Source of the DNA: Halichondria panicea
Lineage: Eukaryota > Porifera > Demospongiae > Suberitida > Halichondriidae
Length of the DNA stretch: 64,000 nt
Assembly (NCBI RefSeq): GCF_963675165.1
Contig: NC_087381.1
Coordinates: 868,001-932,000 of the forward strand
Direction of reading: 5' to 3'
Of this stretch, positions 1 through 10,380 are shown piece by piece. The translations under genes and the position numbers were made by a program. A model generated the notes under the pieces. That model made no database searches and was not told the origin of the DNA. It saw only the letters and a list, made by a program, of their open reading frames with translations. The stretch's first letter is position 1. Every line of letters starts with the position of its first letter.

Positions 1-850
1 AAAGGATATAATATTAATAATGCTTACTATAATTCTACAGTGGCCTATAGATATAGCATATAGCAGATGTGCGCTTTGAGCTCCATGCATGCAAGTATAA
101 TAGGTCCAAAGGGTATAATACACCAGGGCTCTTATATATAAGGCCGCTTTTTTTCGAGAATTGAACATTTATTATAGATAGGATCTTTTAATTGTGCCAA
201 ATGCATATTATCCTGACTCAAGTGTGAGCACTCAAATGGCTTACAATAGGCAAAATAGGCCCATTATAATGATTTGGAAAATCACTGAGGCTATATACTT
301 TTAAACAATGATCATTATACGTACACACTTTTTCCACCTATAGTCCGTGGCAGCACCACCAGCTGGTGCAGCAGTATTTATATGCGTAGCTGTGGCAACA
401 CTTTTCTGTCTGATGCTGGTAATTATGAATACGATTTGATAACACGTATACATGCAGTGCATGTGGCTAGGCTGTAGCTGTGGCTCTCATGAATATGATT
501 TTTTGGCATTACACTTAGGCCGGCCGGCCATGATTATGCTTTTTATCACCTATTCCTTTTTGTCATGAGAAGGTCTTTATGCAAAAATTAATGTAATGAT
601 CTCTACCGCGGGTGAAATTTTGCTCCGCGGAGCCCTCAGTCAAAATTTTCTAATATTTACGTTTCAATGCTAGGAAACCACATCCACAATAGCTTTACAT
701 GTGAGAAATACCAGTGTGTGGGAGTTTATCCCAGTTTTAATTTTCGCGCTGCTCTGCCCATTGTTTCAATATCTCAGCTCAATTAATAATTTCGTCTGAC
801 AAAAATATTCAGCTATAGCTATACTTACTGTGTTCCTTAACTAATTTGTT
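1..850. repeat. Left end of trio block P, non-coding
   Basis: No gene seen. The stretch aligns with 34620-35400 (block Q) and more weakly with 40970-41440 (block R), with many small indels and substitutions. It is upstream sequence of the Z gene that was duplicated with the Z-Y-X trio. Short ORFs here are not conserved between the copies. Confidence 0.7.
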
Positions 851-1146
851 GCATTTTGAGTGGGCAGATCAAAGGAAACACTGTGCCAATATCTGCCATA
901 TGGCACAGGTCAAGCCTTGAACTGTGCCACTATCTAGATACTGGCATATAGACCTGAAACGGTCCGTTTTATAGTATAACACTGTTAACAGATTCAGTGG
1001 TAGGCAGAAAACGTTTTTCATGCGTCTGGTGCATTCCACAGCCGACCACAAGTAGTTGCAAACTAGTTGTCCTACCTAGGAGTGATGTGTACGCGGAAAG
1101 GAATGCACAAGGAATGCAACAAATCAGTTATTACACAGCTCACTAG

Positions 1147-1385
1147 CTCGTGCGCACATCAGAGGAGGTACGACATCCGCGTGTCATCCGCATGTCTTTA
1201 ACACACACATTCCAAACTTTAACCTAAGGAATGTGTGTGTTAAAGACATGCAGATGACATGCGGATGTCGTACCTCCTCTGTGCGCACATGGGATATATT
1301 GGCTCAGTAGTGACTTAGGCCTGAGGGCCGCAGGCCTCGAGGGAAAAGGCACTATACTGAGCCAATATATCCCATGTGGCACTCG
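1147..1385. repeat. Two adjacent hairpin (foldback) repeats
   Basis: Arms at about 1163-1215 and 1230-1283 are reverse complements and begin and end with the motif AGAGGAGGT/ACCTCCTCT. A second hairpin follows, with arms at about 1285-1312 and 1352-1378 around GATATATTGGCTCAGTA. Blocks Q and R lack both, so they are insertions in block P. The same AGAGGAGGT ends flank a hairpin at about 31291-31432. They are probably miniature foldback DNA elements; no coding potential. Confidence 0.6.
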
Positions 1386-1984
1386 TGCATGTGTCACAAC
1401 TATAACTTACACAACAAGATCCGTATCAAGAAATAGTGTACTGACTGATAATTATAATATTTCATTAGTTACAGGCTACTCTTTAACGGTGGATTAATCT
1501 CCCTCAGTTACCCTCACAAGATAATAGCAAATGACGTTGCTCTGCTTCGGTCCCTAGTCATGTGACTTCTTTCTGGTTATCATCATCATAGTCTGGTAGA
1601 CCCATGCAGGCTCATTAAATAAAATTGTATTCTGTCGGGCTTGGAAGTAATCAAGCAACGGAGGAGGATCGACCAATGATGGAGGAGGATTGACTTATAA
1701 TTATTATTGTGGCATAAAGTTTACACATACCGATGCATGCAGCTGCATACATGATCAATTAAGACTAGGGCACCATCATTTTTCTGTACATGCATTGTAT
1801 GGCATTGTGCGGTCATTGAAGAATAAGTGATTATATCTCACCTGCTGAAAACGCACTACTCCATCTGATATATAGCAGTGTTCAAACGAACTTGCAGCCA
1901 TACATGCAGTCAACACCACCACCATGCACCCTATATATACACCACACATGCACACAGAGCATCATTCACTATAATCATTATAGC

Positions 1985-2276
1985 CACCAGAAGTCGGTTA
2001 ACTTCAGCTACGATAATTATATCAAGTATGATAATCCAGTTGCTTGAAGACATTAAACCAGTCAACATGCACTCGTCCTGTGAATGAGGTTGAAATAACA
2101 GTTGCTGCTCCTGACATCTACGTCAATCCTGGAGACCTTAGTGAACAAGCCGAAGAAGAGCCCAAGGCAAAAGAAGCAGCTGTTGCTGACGAGAAGGCTG
2201 AAAGGGACGAGGGCCGGTGCATCAAATTCAGACCGCTCAATGCAGAGCTTGATTCTCAAGTTCGGAGATCATGATG
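1985..2276 (+). pseudogene. Z1: copy of acidic small-protein gene Z, start lost
   Basis: Homologous to Z2 (36039) and Z3 (42127). The start region lacks the four bases ATGC that supply the start codon in the other two copies (GCCACC runs straight into AGAAGTCGG). Four extra bases ATGC follow about 80 bases later and shift the frame. A downstream Met at 2044 could open a 76-residue product in the same frame as the conserved middle (motif APDIYVNPGDLSEQ), so residual expression is not excluded. Probably a decaying copy. Function unknown. Confidence 0.6.
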
Positions 2277-2667
2277 ATAATGCTAGTCAGCATTCTACGG
2301 AGAAAGAAGCTGAACTAACTGAACTAACTGACAATAATTATGTGACTCACTTTTTTAGAGGAAGAAGTATAATTCGATTGTACCACGTATTCATAAGCTG
2401 ATTTATTTTATTTGCTTTTGTCAAACTATATATAATTATCCTTGTGTTTTGATTTCCAATTTCTTTGTTATTACTGAAGAATGCATGAAGTATATATACC
2501 AATCAAAGTAATCATATTTTGTAGTCAGCTAATTATCTGGGGCAAAAAATATTCACTAGATCCATTTATATCTTCTACAATTTACAGCAGTTCAATAATG
2601 ACTATAATTATGTAAGTTTATAACAGTCACGTACAGCTAGTGCCTCATAACTACATTACAGCAGCTG

Positions 2668-4092
2668 TTAGGCTAACACTTGACGAACAACAAACCATGT
2701 TGCCCACGTTTTCTTTGGAGTTGCTGTGACATTTTGCAATGGATTTTCCTGTCGATTGTCGACCAATGTCAGATAGTTATTACCACCAGCAGGTTTAGCG
2801 CCAGGCTCATAGATGATCATATCGTACGGTGACTGTGATGGCGCTTCTTCAAATTGAAATGTTGGAGGAAGGACCTGTATAATTATGCCAGATATTTTAT
2901 TAGACAGATTTTGCTCATAATAAATAAAAAATGCAGGCACATGCATAATCAACAAGATGCTTGTAAGAGCGTGCGTTGAGCTTCATTGCACAGTCGCAAA
3001 CTGTTTGTGGTGCGCTGAGGAATGCATAACACATGCATGCAGTATAATTATACCGTATACCGTATTACTAGCAGAGTCTCCAAGTATACGGTTTTTTCCG
3101 CATTATACGGATTTCTGTCTTCTAATACGGTTATACGGAATTAACTTCCTTACTATACTGTATCTATGCCATTGCAATCTCTTTAAACTCGTGGGTATAA
3201 TAGTTAGTTATTCTACTTAATAATAAAATAGTACCGTATATATATATATAGCGGGTATATATAATTATTTTGATGGTATAATATAAAATGCTCGTGGCTT
3301 CCTCTATTATCTGGCCGTCAAGGTAGCCATAACTCGAAAGTCCACGACCAATAAAACCTTGCTGAAAGCCTATATAGAAGCTTTTACTTGTTCTTAAATT
3401 TTAACTGTTGAGCAGTTTTATAAAAGCGGTGATACGCATACGCAACCGGGGCATGTACTGTTTGTTAAAATAATTGTGAGGATTAGGTTTCCTTTGCAAA
3501 AAATAACTAAATCCTACGTATAAATTAATTCATTTACCACTTGAAACAATACTGCTGCATTTGTTGTATTCAAATTATGAAAATTCAGAACTTGGCTGGT
3601 ACATGTGAATGTACTAGGTTGTGTACCTCTTACAGTAGGGGCCGTGAATGTCAGTATACCTATATAACATAACAGACAGTACATGTAAGCAGGTGTACTT
3701 AATATATATTATATATAATTATGAATCACACTTGTAAAAATTAATGCTAACGATGCACGCAGGAAAAGGGTATACAATAATTATCATGGAACTTACAGCT
3801 GAGGGGAATTGGGAGGGCATTATTAAGAACAATCGAGCTATCAAAGAGTGTGTTATTACGAGTATCCGTTTTTAGGAAGAATTCACTAGAAGAAATTTGT
3901 ATGACAACTTGAACAGGTCCTGACTTATATAAGAGTTGAGTCAGCTGTTTAAGAAATTCCGATGAAAATGCTCAAGATATGAATTATTTTACCTCTGAAA
4001 CTGTGAGTGGTGGTCCATAAGTGGGTCTTACTTCAGCATTGCCACCGAACTGTGTTGGCAATACAGAGAGCATGCATGATAATCAGTGCCAT
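2668..4092 (-). CDS. Y1: four-exon secreted protein, family unrecognised
   Basis: Exons on the minus strand: about 4092-3993, 3944-3797, 3659-3538 and 2874-2668, each bounded by GT/AG (donors GTAAAA, GTAAGT, GTAAAT), with phases that join cleanly and a stop at 2668. The product is about 175-185 residues with several N-x-S/T sites, and the last exon contains SPYDMIIYEPGA and GGNNYLT. The best Kozak start (ACCATGG at 4090) is out of frame because of an extra CATG compared with Y3; an internal ATG ending at 4073 restores the frame but leaves a short, weak leader. I do not recognise the family. It lies tail-to-tail with Z1 and head-to-tail with X1. Confidence 0.6.
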
Positions 4093-4161
4093 GGTGGTGA
4101 TGGCACTATAATTATTAATTATGAGTAAATAATTATTCTATAATTAATTCAGCATAGCCGT

Positions 4162-4294
4162 TAGCCTCGTTCCCAGGCCGGTCCGTCTCCAATTGAACGC
4201 TATAGGTCGACCCAGGCCGATCAGTCTCCAATTGAACGCTAGGAGTCGACCTATAGCGTTCAATTGGAGACGGATCGACCTGGGATCGAGGCTA
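4162..4294. mobile_element. MITE of the TAGCCTCG family in the Y1-X1 gap
   Basis: A 133-bp foldback element with ends TAGCCTCG/CGAGGCTA is flanked by the 9-bp duplication CATAGCCGT (4153-4161 and 4295-4303). The same insertion occurs in block Q (38671-38803) but not in block R, where the empty site is seen near 45376. The 73-residue minus ORF across it is a by-product of the hairpin. Confidence 0.85.
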
Positions 4295-4621
4295 CATAGC
4301 CGTCTGACTGCGCCATTACCTACAACAATGCATGCATGCAGACAGTAACATTGCATGCAAAGCAACTACATAGTGTATAAAGGGGATACATTTTCGCAGG
4401 TATTAATGCTGCGAATGAGAGTAATATCGCAAAATATTGTATTCGCGGATAATTACAAAATGCAATGAACCTCAAAACTGCATGCGAGTAATTTACAAAC
4501 GCTATGAATAACATTAATTAAGAGCCGATCAGACATTGAAGAGGTAAATGATTCAAAAGCTTGTTGCCACAAAATAATTTTGCATCTGTCTATAATTATT
4601 ATGAGTAATACATGGGAGTCT

Positions 4622-7540
4622 TTAATTACTCACCCAGAAGCAGTCATAGTTGTCTGGTGAGCTGCTCTCTTCAGCCACAATGGTACCTGACTCGAGCTTC
4701 AGGTAGTAGATCACGCTGTTGCCTTTGCTGTTGATTGCAGTTGTGTAGAGAGCAAACTTTGTTTCTGAATCAGAGCTTGTATTCTTGCGAAGCTTGAACA
4801 ACTGGCTTTGGTAAAACACCTAATAATTATTATGATCAATGTTATTATTTTGACTCTAATTAATAATGTACCTCTTCTGACTTCTTATCAAACCTCACAG
4901 CTATCGATCCTAAAGTTTCATCAGTGATGACTTTGAGGTAGGTATCTTTGACCACAGGGTTTGTGATAACATAGCCGTGTTGATCGCTGTCTCCCTGCTT
5001 CTCTAACTTGACCATCTTCATCACAACTATATTAACAGAAAATTTCATACACCTCATTTTATTAAAGGGTAGGCCCTGATAAATTATGCTTTTTTTTCAC
5101 CCATGCATTATTCTATTCTTTAATTCTTGAAAAATGTGCCTATTATTCTCATAAAAAATCCGATTATTCTCTGGTTTTCCCCAAAAATGTGACATAACAA
5201 ATTAAGACGTATAGAACAACACACAACTAACTCAAGACATAATGAATACTCGCTGAATTGAATTGATCCATAATTAGGCATTCCTAAAAGGGCGGCTGAT
5301 TAAATATTCACCTTCAGCCATTTTTGCCCATGAAAAACATCGTTATGCAAAACTTAATGTAATGATCTTTACCAAAAATGGACATTGATGCCTATTATTC
5401 CTTTAGACACCTATTATGCTAAAAATTATTCCGAGCATAATTTATCAGGGCCTATTAAGGGGGAAGGGTACGTATACTTATATATGTGGTCCAAACTTTA
5501 AATTTGTGTCAACACACTATTTTACATTTGTGGTCAATAATTATACTGGTAACTTAAAGTACAATACCAGTGGCGGATCCAGAGGGGGTTCTTTGGGTTC
5601 AATTGAACCCCCCTTTAAGAAAGAAGTGAGTGGGAGGCTCAAGCAACTAGTTAGCAAGTTGTTCCTTTCTTACTAGCTTTCACATGCACTTCTCACTTAC
5701 CTTTAGTCCTGTTAGTCCTGCGAAGCTTTGTCTGTGCAGTTTCAGTAACTATGAAGGCTAAAAACTCTGAGCGAGTGCATGCAGACTGCTTCATGAAAAG
5801 TGATGACCTTTTCTTAGGAAAAAAGTCGGTGTGTTAATGCGCATGCTCACTGTTTAGAAGAAGTGACGACCTTTTTTTTAGGTAAATTTAACAGTCCTTG
5901 ACCCGCTCAGAGCCCTGGAACCCCCCTTTCAAGAATCCTAGATCCGCCATGCATGCACTGAATACTATATATACGTAACTGTAAATCATCCTTTGCCTTG
6001 GGACTTCGGGGATTACTAATACATTAAGGTTATACTATTAGTATTTTTAGTGTTTTTAGATTTTCCTCTACTAATTTTGGCGGATTTGTAGCAAATTCCT
6101 TAGTACACTATTATTTTGTCCAAAAGATGTAGAAGCTTATATACCATCTAATGTATATAGCTCTATACAGTGGCGGATCCAGAGGGGGTTCTTTGGGTTC
6201 AATTGAACCCCCCTTTGAGAAGAAGTGAGTGGGAGGCTCAAGCAACTAGTTAGCAAGTTGTTCCTTTCTTACTAGCTTTCACATGCACTTCTCACTCACC
6301 TTTAGTCCTTGTTAGTCCTGCGAAGCTTTGTCTGTGCAGTTTCAGTGACTATGAAGGCTAAAAACTTTCTAGCGTAGTGCATGCAGATTGCTTATGAAAA
6401 GTGATGACCTTTTTTTTTTTTAGGAAAAATTCGGTGTGCGCATGCTCACTGTTTCGAAGAAGTGACGACCTTTTTTAGGTAAAATTTAACAGTCCTTGAC
6501 CCGCTCAGAGCCTAGTTGGGCAGAGCCCGACCGTTCCTAACAGGAGGTAGGGTTTTAAGCCTATGTCAGGATTTGTCTTTGCTGCAACTATAGTTGCAGC
6601 CCAATCAAATTGCAGCATTTCTACTGTGGTCTGTGTCACGTCCGGTTGCGCACCACTTCAGGATAATAATATTCATAGAATAAAATGATTATTCATAGCT
6701 GCTTATCAGCGTGTTACATAATTCAGCAAAGACAAATCCTGACAAAGGCTTGAAACCCGACCTCCCGTCAGGGACGGTCGGGCTCCGCCCAACTATTCAG
6801 AGCCCTTGAACCCCCCTTTCAAGAATCCTAGATCCACCACCAGTGGCGGATCCAGTGCAGGCACAAGGGGCACGTGCCCCCCCATTCTGACCAGCTCGAA
6901 TAAAACTAGCTCACAAAGTGGGTGTGGCTTAAAGCAGAAATCAATTATTGCAGCATATCACATGCAGACATCTCTAGTTGTAGACTTTGAAGCTGAAGAG
7001 CAAGATGATTCCATCCATTTCTGCTATCTCTTGCTACTGTGTATATCATATACTGTCATCAATCAATCCATGATCAGAAAAGCTACACTGATTGAGCTTT
7101 AAAAAAACTGTTGACCTTTTTTTATTAACTTCAAACTGCCCCCCCTTTTCAAAATTCCTGGATCCGCCCCTGGCCACTGCTATAGCATGACATGCTATAT
7201 AGAGCATGTATAGCTAACAGTCATAATTATACCCGAGGGACTCTTGCAGTTGTCTGTTTTGGGAGGAGGGTACATCAGCCCATGGTTCTCAGAGTTCACA
7301 TAACACAGATACTCCTTCCCCTTTACGTCAACTCCAATCTTGAAGAAGGGTGCATCACTAGCTGCTATTGTTTCAATCTGCATGCATTATTATCAGCAGT
7401 TACATGCATGCAACAGTTAATAATTGCTAGCTATAGAGATACAACACAAGTATAGTTGCTATTGCATGCATTTTGATTTGATTTACCTCGGGTTCTGTTA
7501 ACATCGTAACATCCTTGACACAGTTCGATGGGGTTGCCAT
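4622..7540 (-). CDS. X1: four-exon intracellular or leaderless protein, possible beta-trefoil
   Basis: Exons on the minus strand: 7540-7487, 7377-7233, 5026-4872 and 4819-4622. Splice sites are GT/AG and phases join, giving 183 residues from MATPSNCVKD to the stop just after DCFWVSN. No signal peptide is visible. Three similar segments can be made out, each opening with FKI/MKM/FKL and carrying a YL motif about 15-25 residues later (residues about 30-65, 67-115, 122-183), a pattern reminiscent of beta-trefoil folds such as the FGF/IL-1 type. That is a weak resemblance, not a family assignment. Intron 2 (5027-7232) is bloated by nested transposons. The last exon could splice on at GTGAGT, but all copies end in a nearby stop. 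Confidence 0.6.
5070..5454. mobile_element. Non-autonomous DNA element in X1 intron 2
   Basis: Inverted ends TAGGCCCTGATAAATTATGC and its complement lie inside the imperfect 8-bp duplication TTAAAGGG/TTAAGGGG. The interior has no gene. The matching copy in block R is 46314-46708, so the insertion predates that duplication. Confidence 0.75.
5568..5949. mobile_element. hAT-like MITE, CAGTGGCGGATCC ends
   Basis: It starts CAGTGGCGGATCCAG and ends near GATCCGCCA, the terminal type of hAT non-autonomous elements. The interior matches 6168-6510 closely. In block R this element and the next are collapsed into one, as expected from recombination between direct repeats or a later duplication in P. 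Confidence 0.65.
6168..6839. mobile_element. hAT-like MITE carrying a second nested element
   Basis: Same family as 5568-5949. It is interrupted by an element at about 6513-6797 whose inverted ends begin TAGTTGGGC.GAGCCCGACC (arms about 75 bp), flanked by TCAGAGCC at both sides, an 8-bp duplication typical of hAT. The block R copy is 46828-47531. Confidence 0.65.
6841..7173. mobile_element. hAT-like MITE, CAGTGGCGGATCCAG to CTGGATCCGCCCCTG
   Basis: Short inverted ends only, with a non-coding interior. It lies directly next to the previous element. The block R copy is 47532-47861. Together these three elements make up most of X intron 2 in P and R; X2 in block Q has no such insertions and its intron is only about 70 bp. 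Confidence 0.65.
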
Positions 7541-8138
7541 GACAAAATTTGCTTTTGAGATTTTTTGACTAAAGTCCGATGTCACCAGTTAGACGTATAC
7601 TGATATACATGTATATAAGTGTATACTTACCTTGTAATAATACTGTATTCTTGGTTGAGTTGTAGACGTCACCAACAGTTTAAAACTCAAGTTGTGCAGC
7701 TATGATCAAGTTGTGTAGCTATATATCATTAGCAGTTGAGTATCATGGGATAATTATGTAATTGTGACAACACTATCTGAGTCTCTGTCACTGATGACAT
7801 ACAGAAAGTGAATGAATACTGTCACACCCTTAAATCAGATAACACACATGCATTGTGAATCTCGTGAATATTTAACAACACCATCATGGGCCGGGCATGC
7901 AAGAATAGTCCGACTGCATATATTTAGCTCTCAACAATCTTCGAGTTACAATTATTTCTTCACAGACAATTAAGATATATATTAATTCGTTCACTAAACT
8001 TAAAGCATTCCCATGCATGCAACTGTACACATGTTGAGCTACTTACACTGCATATAATCACAGGTCATGAAACAAATACACCGTATACGTACGACATGCT
8101 GTCTATACAATGATTAATATACAACCAGGTACTTAATT
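7541..8138. promoter_or_regulatory. Upstream region of X1, non-coding
   Basis: No ORF of note. The stretch is conserved behind X3 (48231-48830) and behind the orphan exon at 18264 (18318-19100), so it travels with the X first exon. It probably includes the X promoter; I cannot point to a confident TATA box. Confidence 0.4.
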
Positions 8139-10092
8139 GCACACAGAGAAAAGAGGTGTGCTGTTTTAGACCCTGAGCGTGTGCTATATTAGCACCGCGG
8201 TGTGCTAAACAGTGATTCAGCACACTACATGTGCTGTTTTGTAGGCATAGCATAGCCTACGTGTTGTATTGGTGTGCTTTTTCATGGCTTGTGATTTTGA
8301 TGTTCGATTAATGTGCTAAATGGACTGTGCTAAATGTAATGGGTGTGCTGAAACAGGTAAACATGCTAATTCAGCACAGTGTGCTGTTTTCAGTACCAAA
8401 TATAAGGGCATGCAGTACAACAGATGTGCACCTGCAGCTGCATAGCAACAAAGATTTTTTTTTGCTGTTCTTGCAAAGAAGAAAAGAAGTTGAGTTTAGA
8501 CATGGTTTGAGAGCTGTTTGAAAAAACTGTGGAACTAGATAAGTTTCCCTCAACATGCTGAACAATGCTGTACAATGCTGTACAATGTAATTGCACAGCT
8601 ATTGTATTGTAGCAGGTGTCGTACAGTACACAAGGGAGCATCTGTACAATGTAATTGCACAGCTATTGTATTGTAGCAGGTGTCGTACAGTACACAAGGG
8701 AGCATCTGTACAATGTAATTGCACAGCTATTGTATTGTAGCAGGTGTCGTACAGTACACAAGGGAGCATCTGTACAATGTAATTGCACAGCTATTGTATT
8801 GTACCAGGTGTCGTACAGTACACAAGGGAGCATCTGTACAATGTAATTGCACAGCTATTGTATTGTACCAGGTGTCGTACAGTACACAAGGGAGCATCTG
8901 TACAATGTAATTGCACAGCTATTGTATTGTAGCAGGTGTCGTACAGTACACAAGGGAGCATCTGTACAATGTAATTGCACAGCTATTGTATTGTAGCAGG
9001 TGTCGTACAGTACACAAGGGAGCATCTGTACAATGTAATTGCACAGCTATTGTATTGTAGCAGGTGTCGTACAGTACACAAGGGAGCATCTGTACAATGT
9101 AATTGCACAGCTATTGTATTGTGCCAGGTGTCGTACAGTACACAAGGGAGCATCTGTACAATGTAATTGCACAGCTATTGTATTGTGCCAGGTGTCGTAC
9201 AGTACACAGGGGGAGCATCTGTACAATGTAATTGCACAGCTATTGTATTGTACCAGGTGTCGTACAGTACACAAGGGAGCATCTGTACAATGTAATTGCA
9301 CAGCTACTGTATTGTACCAGGTGTGTCCACTAATTTTATTCATTGCTTTTCCTTATCAGCATTGTTATTGTTATTGTTGTATCTCAAGTGACTGTGGTTA
9401 CATGCAATAGTGAGTTTGCCTCCTGTGTACAGATTATTGGTGTTGCGTACGGTGTTGCGTACTCTTCCTCTTGGTCTTACCTGTGTTATATGACTCTTTC
9501 TGTAGCTAGAATTCTTTGCTTTCGGCTCATGTACTTTTTCATGCACTGGCATTTGTCATGGATCACAGCAAATACTTTTCTTATTTCTCCCCATAATAAT
9601 TATAAGTTTTATCGCAATGCATACTTTGTTCATGCTATGACTGATGTTATGTACCTAATCTATACGCACTTAATTATTCTTATACTTGGTTATAATTCTA
9701 CTGGCTTTTATGTGACATATTTTTCTACTTCGCGCATGCAGGTGATGCTGAGAAGTCAAAGGCAGTATCTTGCAATTGCAGTGATCTGAGTGCAGACTTG
9801 CTATGTTTAACTATGTTAAAAGAAACCTTTCACTTTTGTATATCCTTATCGTTTGTTTAGATACAATTTTAATACTGAATTGATGTATTGTTGTTTTTAA
9901 TGTTTGAAATTAATTTAGCACAATACAATCAGCACAGATGTTTCAGCACATTAGAATTTAGCACATGTGCCGGTTTTGACACAGTAAAAATGACATAATA
10001 TTAATTTGACACCCGTGTTAGTGTGTTAATTTTTGGGAAAGCAGTTTGACACGCGTTTGCATGCTAAATTGACACCTTTCATTTATGTGTGC
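8139..10092. mobile_element. Satellite-bearing insertion A in the P spacer
   Basis: The P spacer is interrupted between TTAATT (8138) and a 75-bp piece that is inverted relative to the other copies (about 10088-10162). The insertion starts GCACACAGAG, has many GTGCTAAA/GCACATT-type motifs near both ends, and holds a 64-bp tandem array (8579-9320). A related element in opposite orientation is at about 24000-25583. No transposase is visible, so it is presumably a non-autonomous element of unknown class. The 148-residue hydrophobic ORF at 9343-9789 has no conserved features. Confidence 0.6.
8579..9320. repeat. Tandem array, 64-bp unit, about 12 copies
   Basis: Units start TGTACAATGTAATTGCACAG and are nearly identical; they differ mainly in TTGTAGCAGG / TTGTACCAGG / TTGTGCCAGG, and one unit is a base longer. 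Because 64 is not a multiple of 3, long but meaningless ORFs run through it on both strands. Each unit contains the self-complementary pair TGTACAAT...ATTGTA. There are no unique spacers, so it is not a CRISPR. Confidence 0.95.
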
Positions 10093-10202
10093 ACCCCCAC
10101 CACATCCACCGTCTGAGTTGTGGCGAGAGTCCGGGAATTGTGATGACTCAGCAATACATGCACTATATACTGGTATCCCAGGAGAAGTGCAGCATAGCAT
10201 GG

Positions 10203-10380
10203 CAGACTATAACAGGAGGAAACAATCATTGCATGACTGTGCCTGGGGCAATTACACAGCCTGGCGTCGCTTATGAGGTGCATCAGTGCACAAACAAACC
10301 CAACTACTTATTAGGCCAGGCTGTGTAATTGCCCCAGGCACATGCATTCCTGCAATGATTGTTTCCTCCTGTTATAGCAT
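10203..10380. repeat. Inverted repeat in the conserved spacer
   Basis: The arm around GGAGGAAACAATCATTGCA...GGGGCAATTACACAGCCTGG (about 10203-10264) is repeated in reverse complement at about 10314-10378. The same hairpin is kept at 48950-49112 and 19217-19390; in the 19 kb copy the right arm is present twice in tandem (also about 19493-19560). Confidence 0.8.

Noticed and set aside
4144-4365. 73-residue minus ORF, identical at 38653-38874
   Set aside because: It coincides with a foldback MITE and the flanking ATGC repeats.
4622-4650. X and Y as one spliced gene
   Set aside because: Joining the X exon 4 donor GTGAGT to the acceptor before the Y start gives the wrong phase and an early stop; Y3 has its own strong start and leader.
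8579-9320. CRISPR-like array
   Set aside because: The whole 64-bp unit is repeated with no unique spacers, and the window is eukaryotic.
8655-9410. Long plus- and minus-strand ORFs in the 64-bp array
   Set aside because: They arise because a stop-poor 64-bp unit is repeated; each is the same three-frame reading of the satellite and lacks any start context or conservation.
9343-9789. 148-residue hydrophobic ORF considered as a membrane protein
   Set aside because: No homologue in element B, AT-rich random-like composition, and it starts inside satellite flank.
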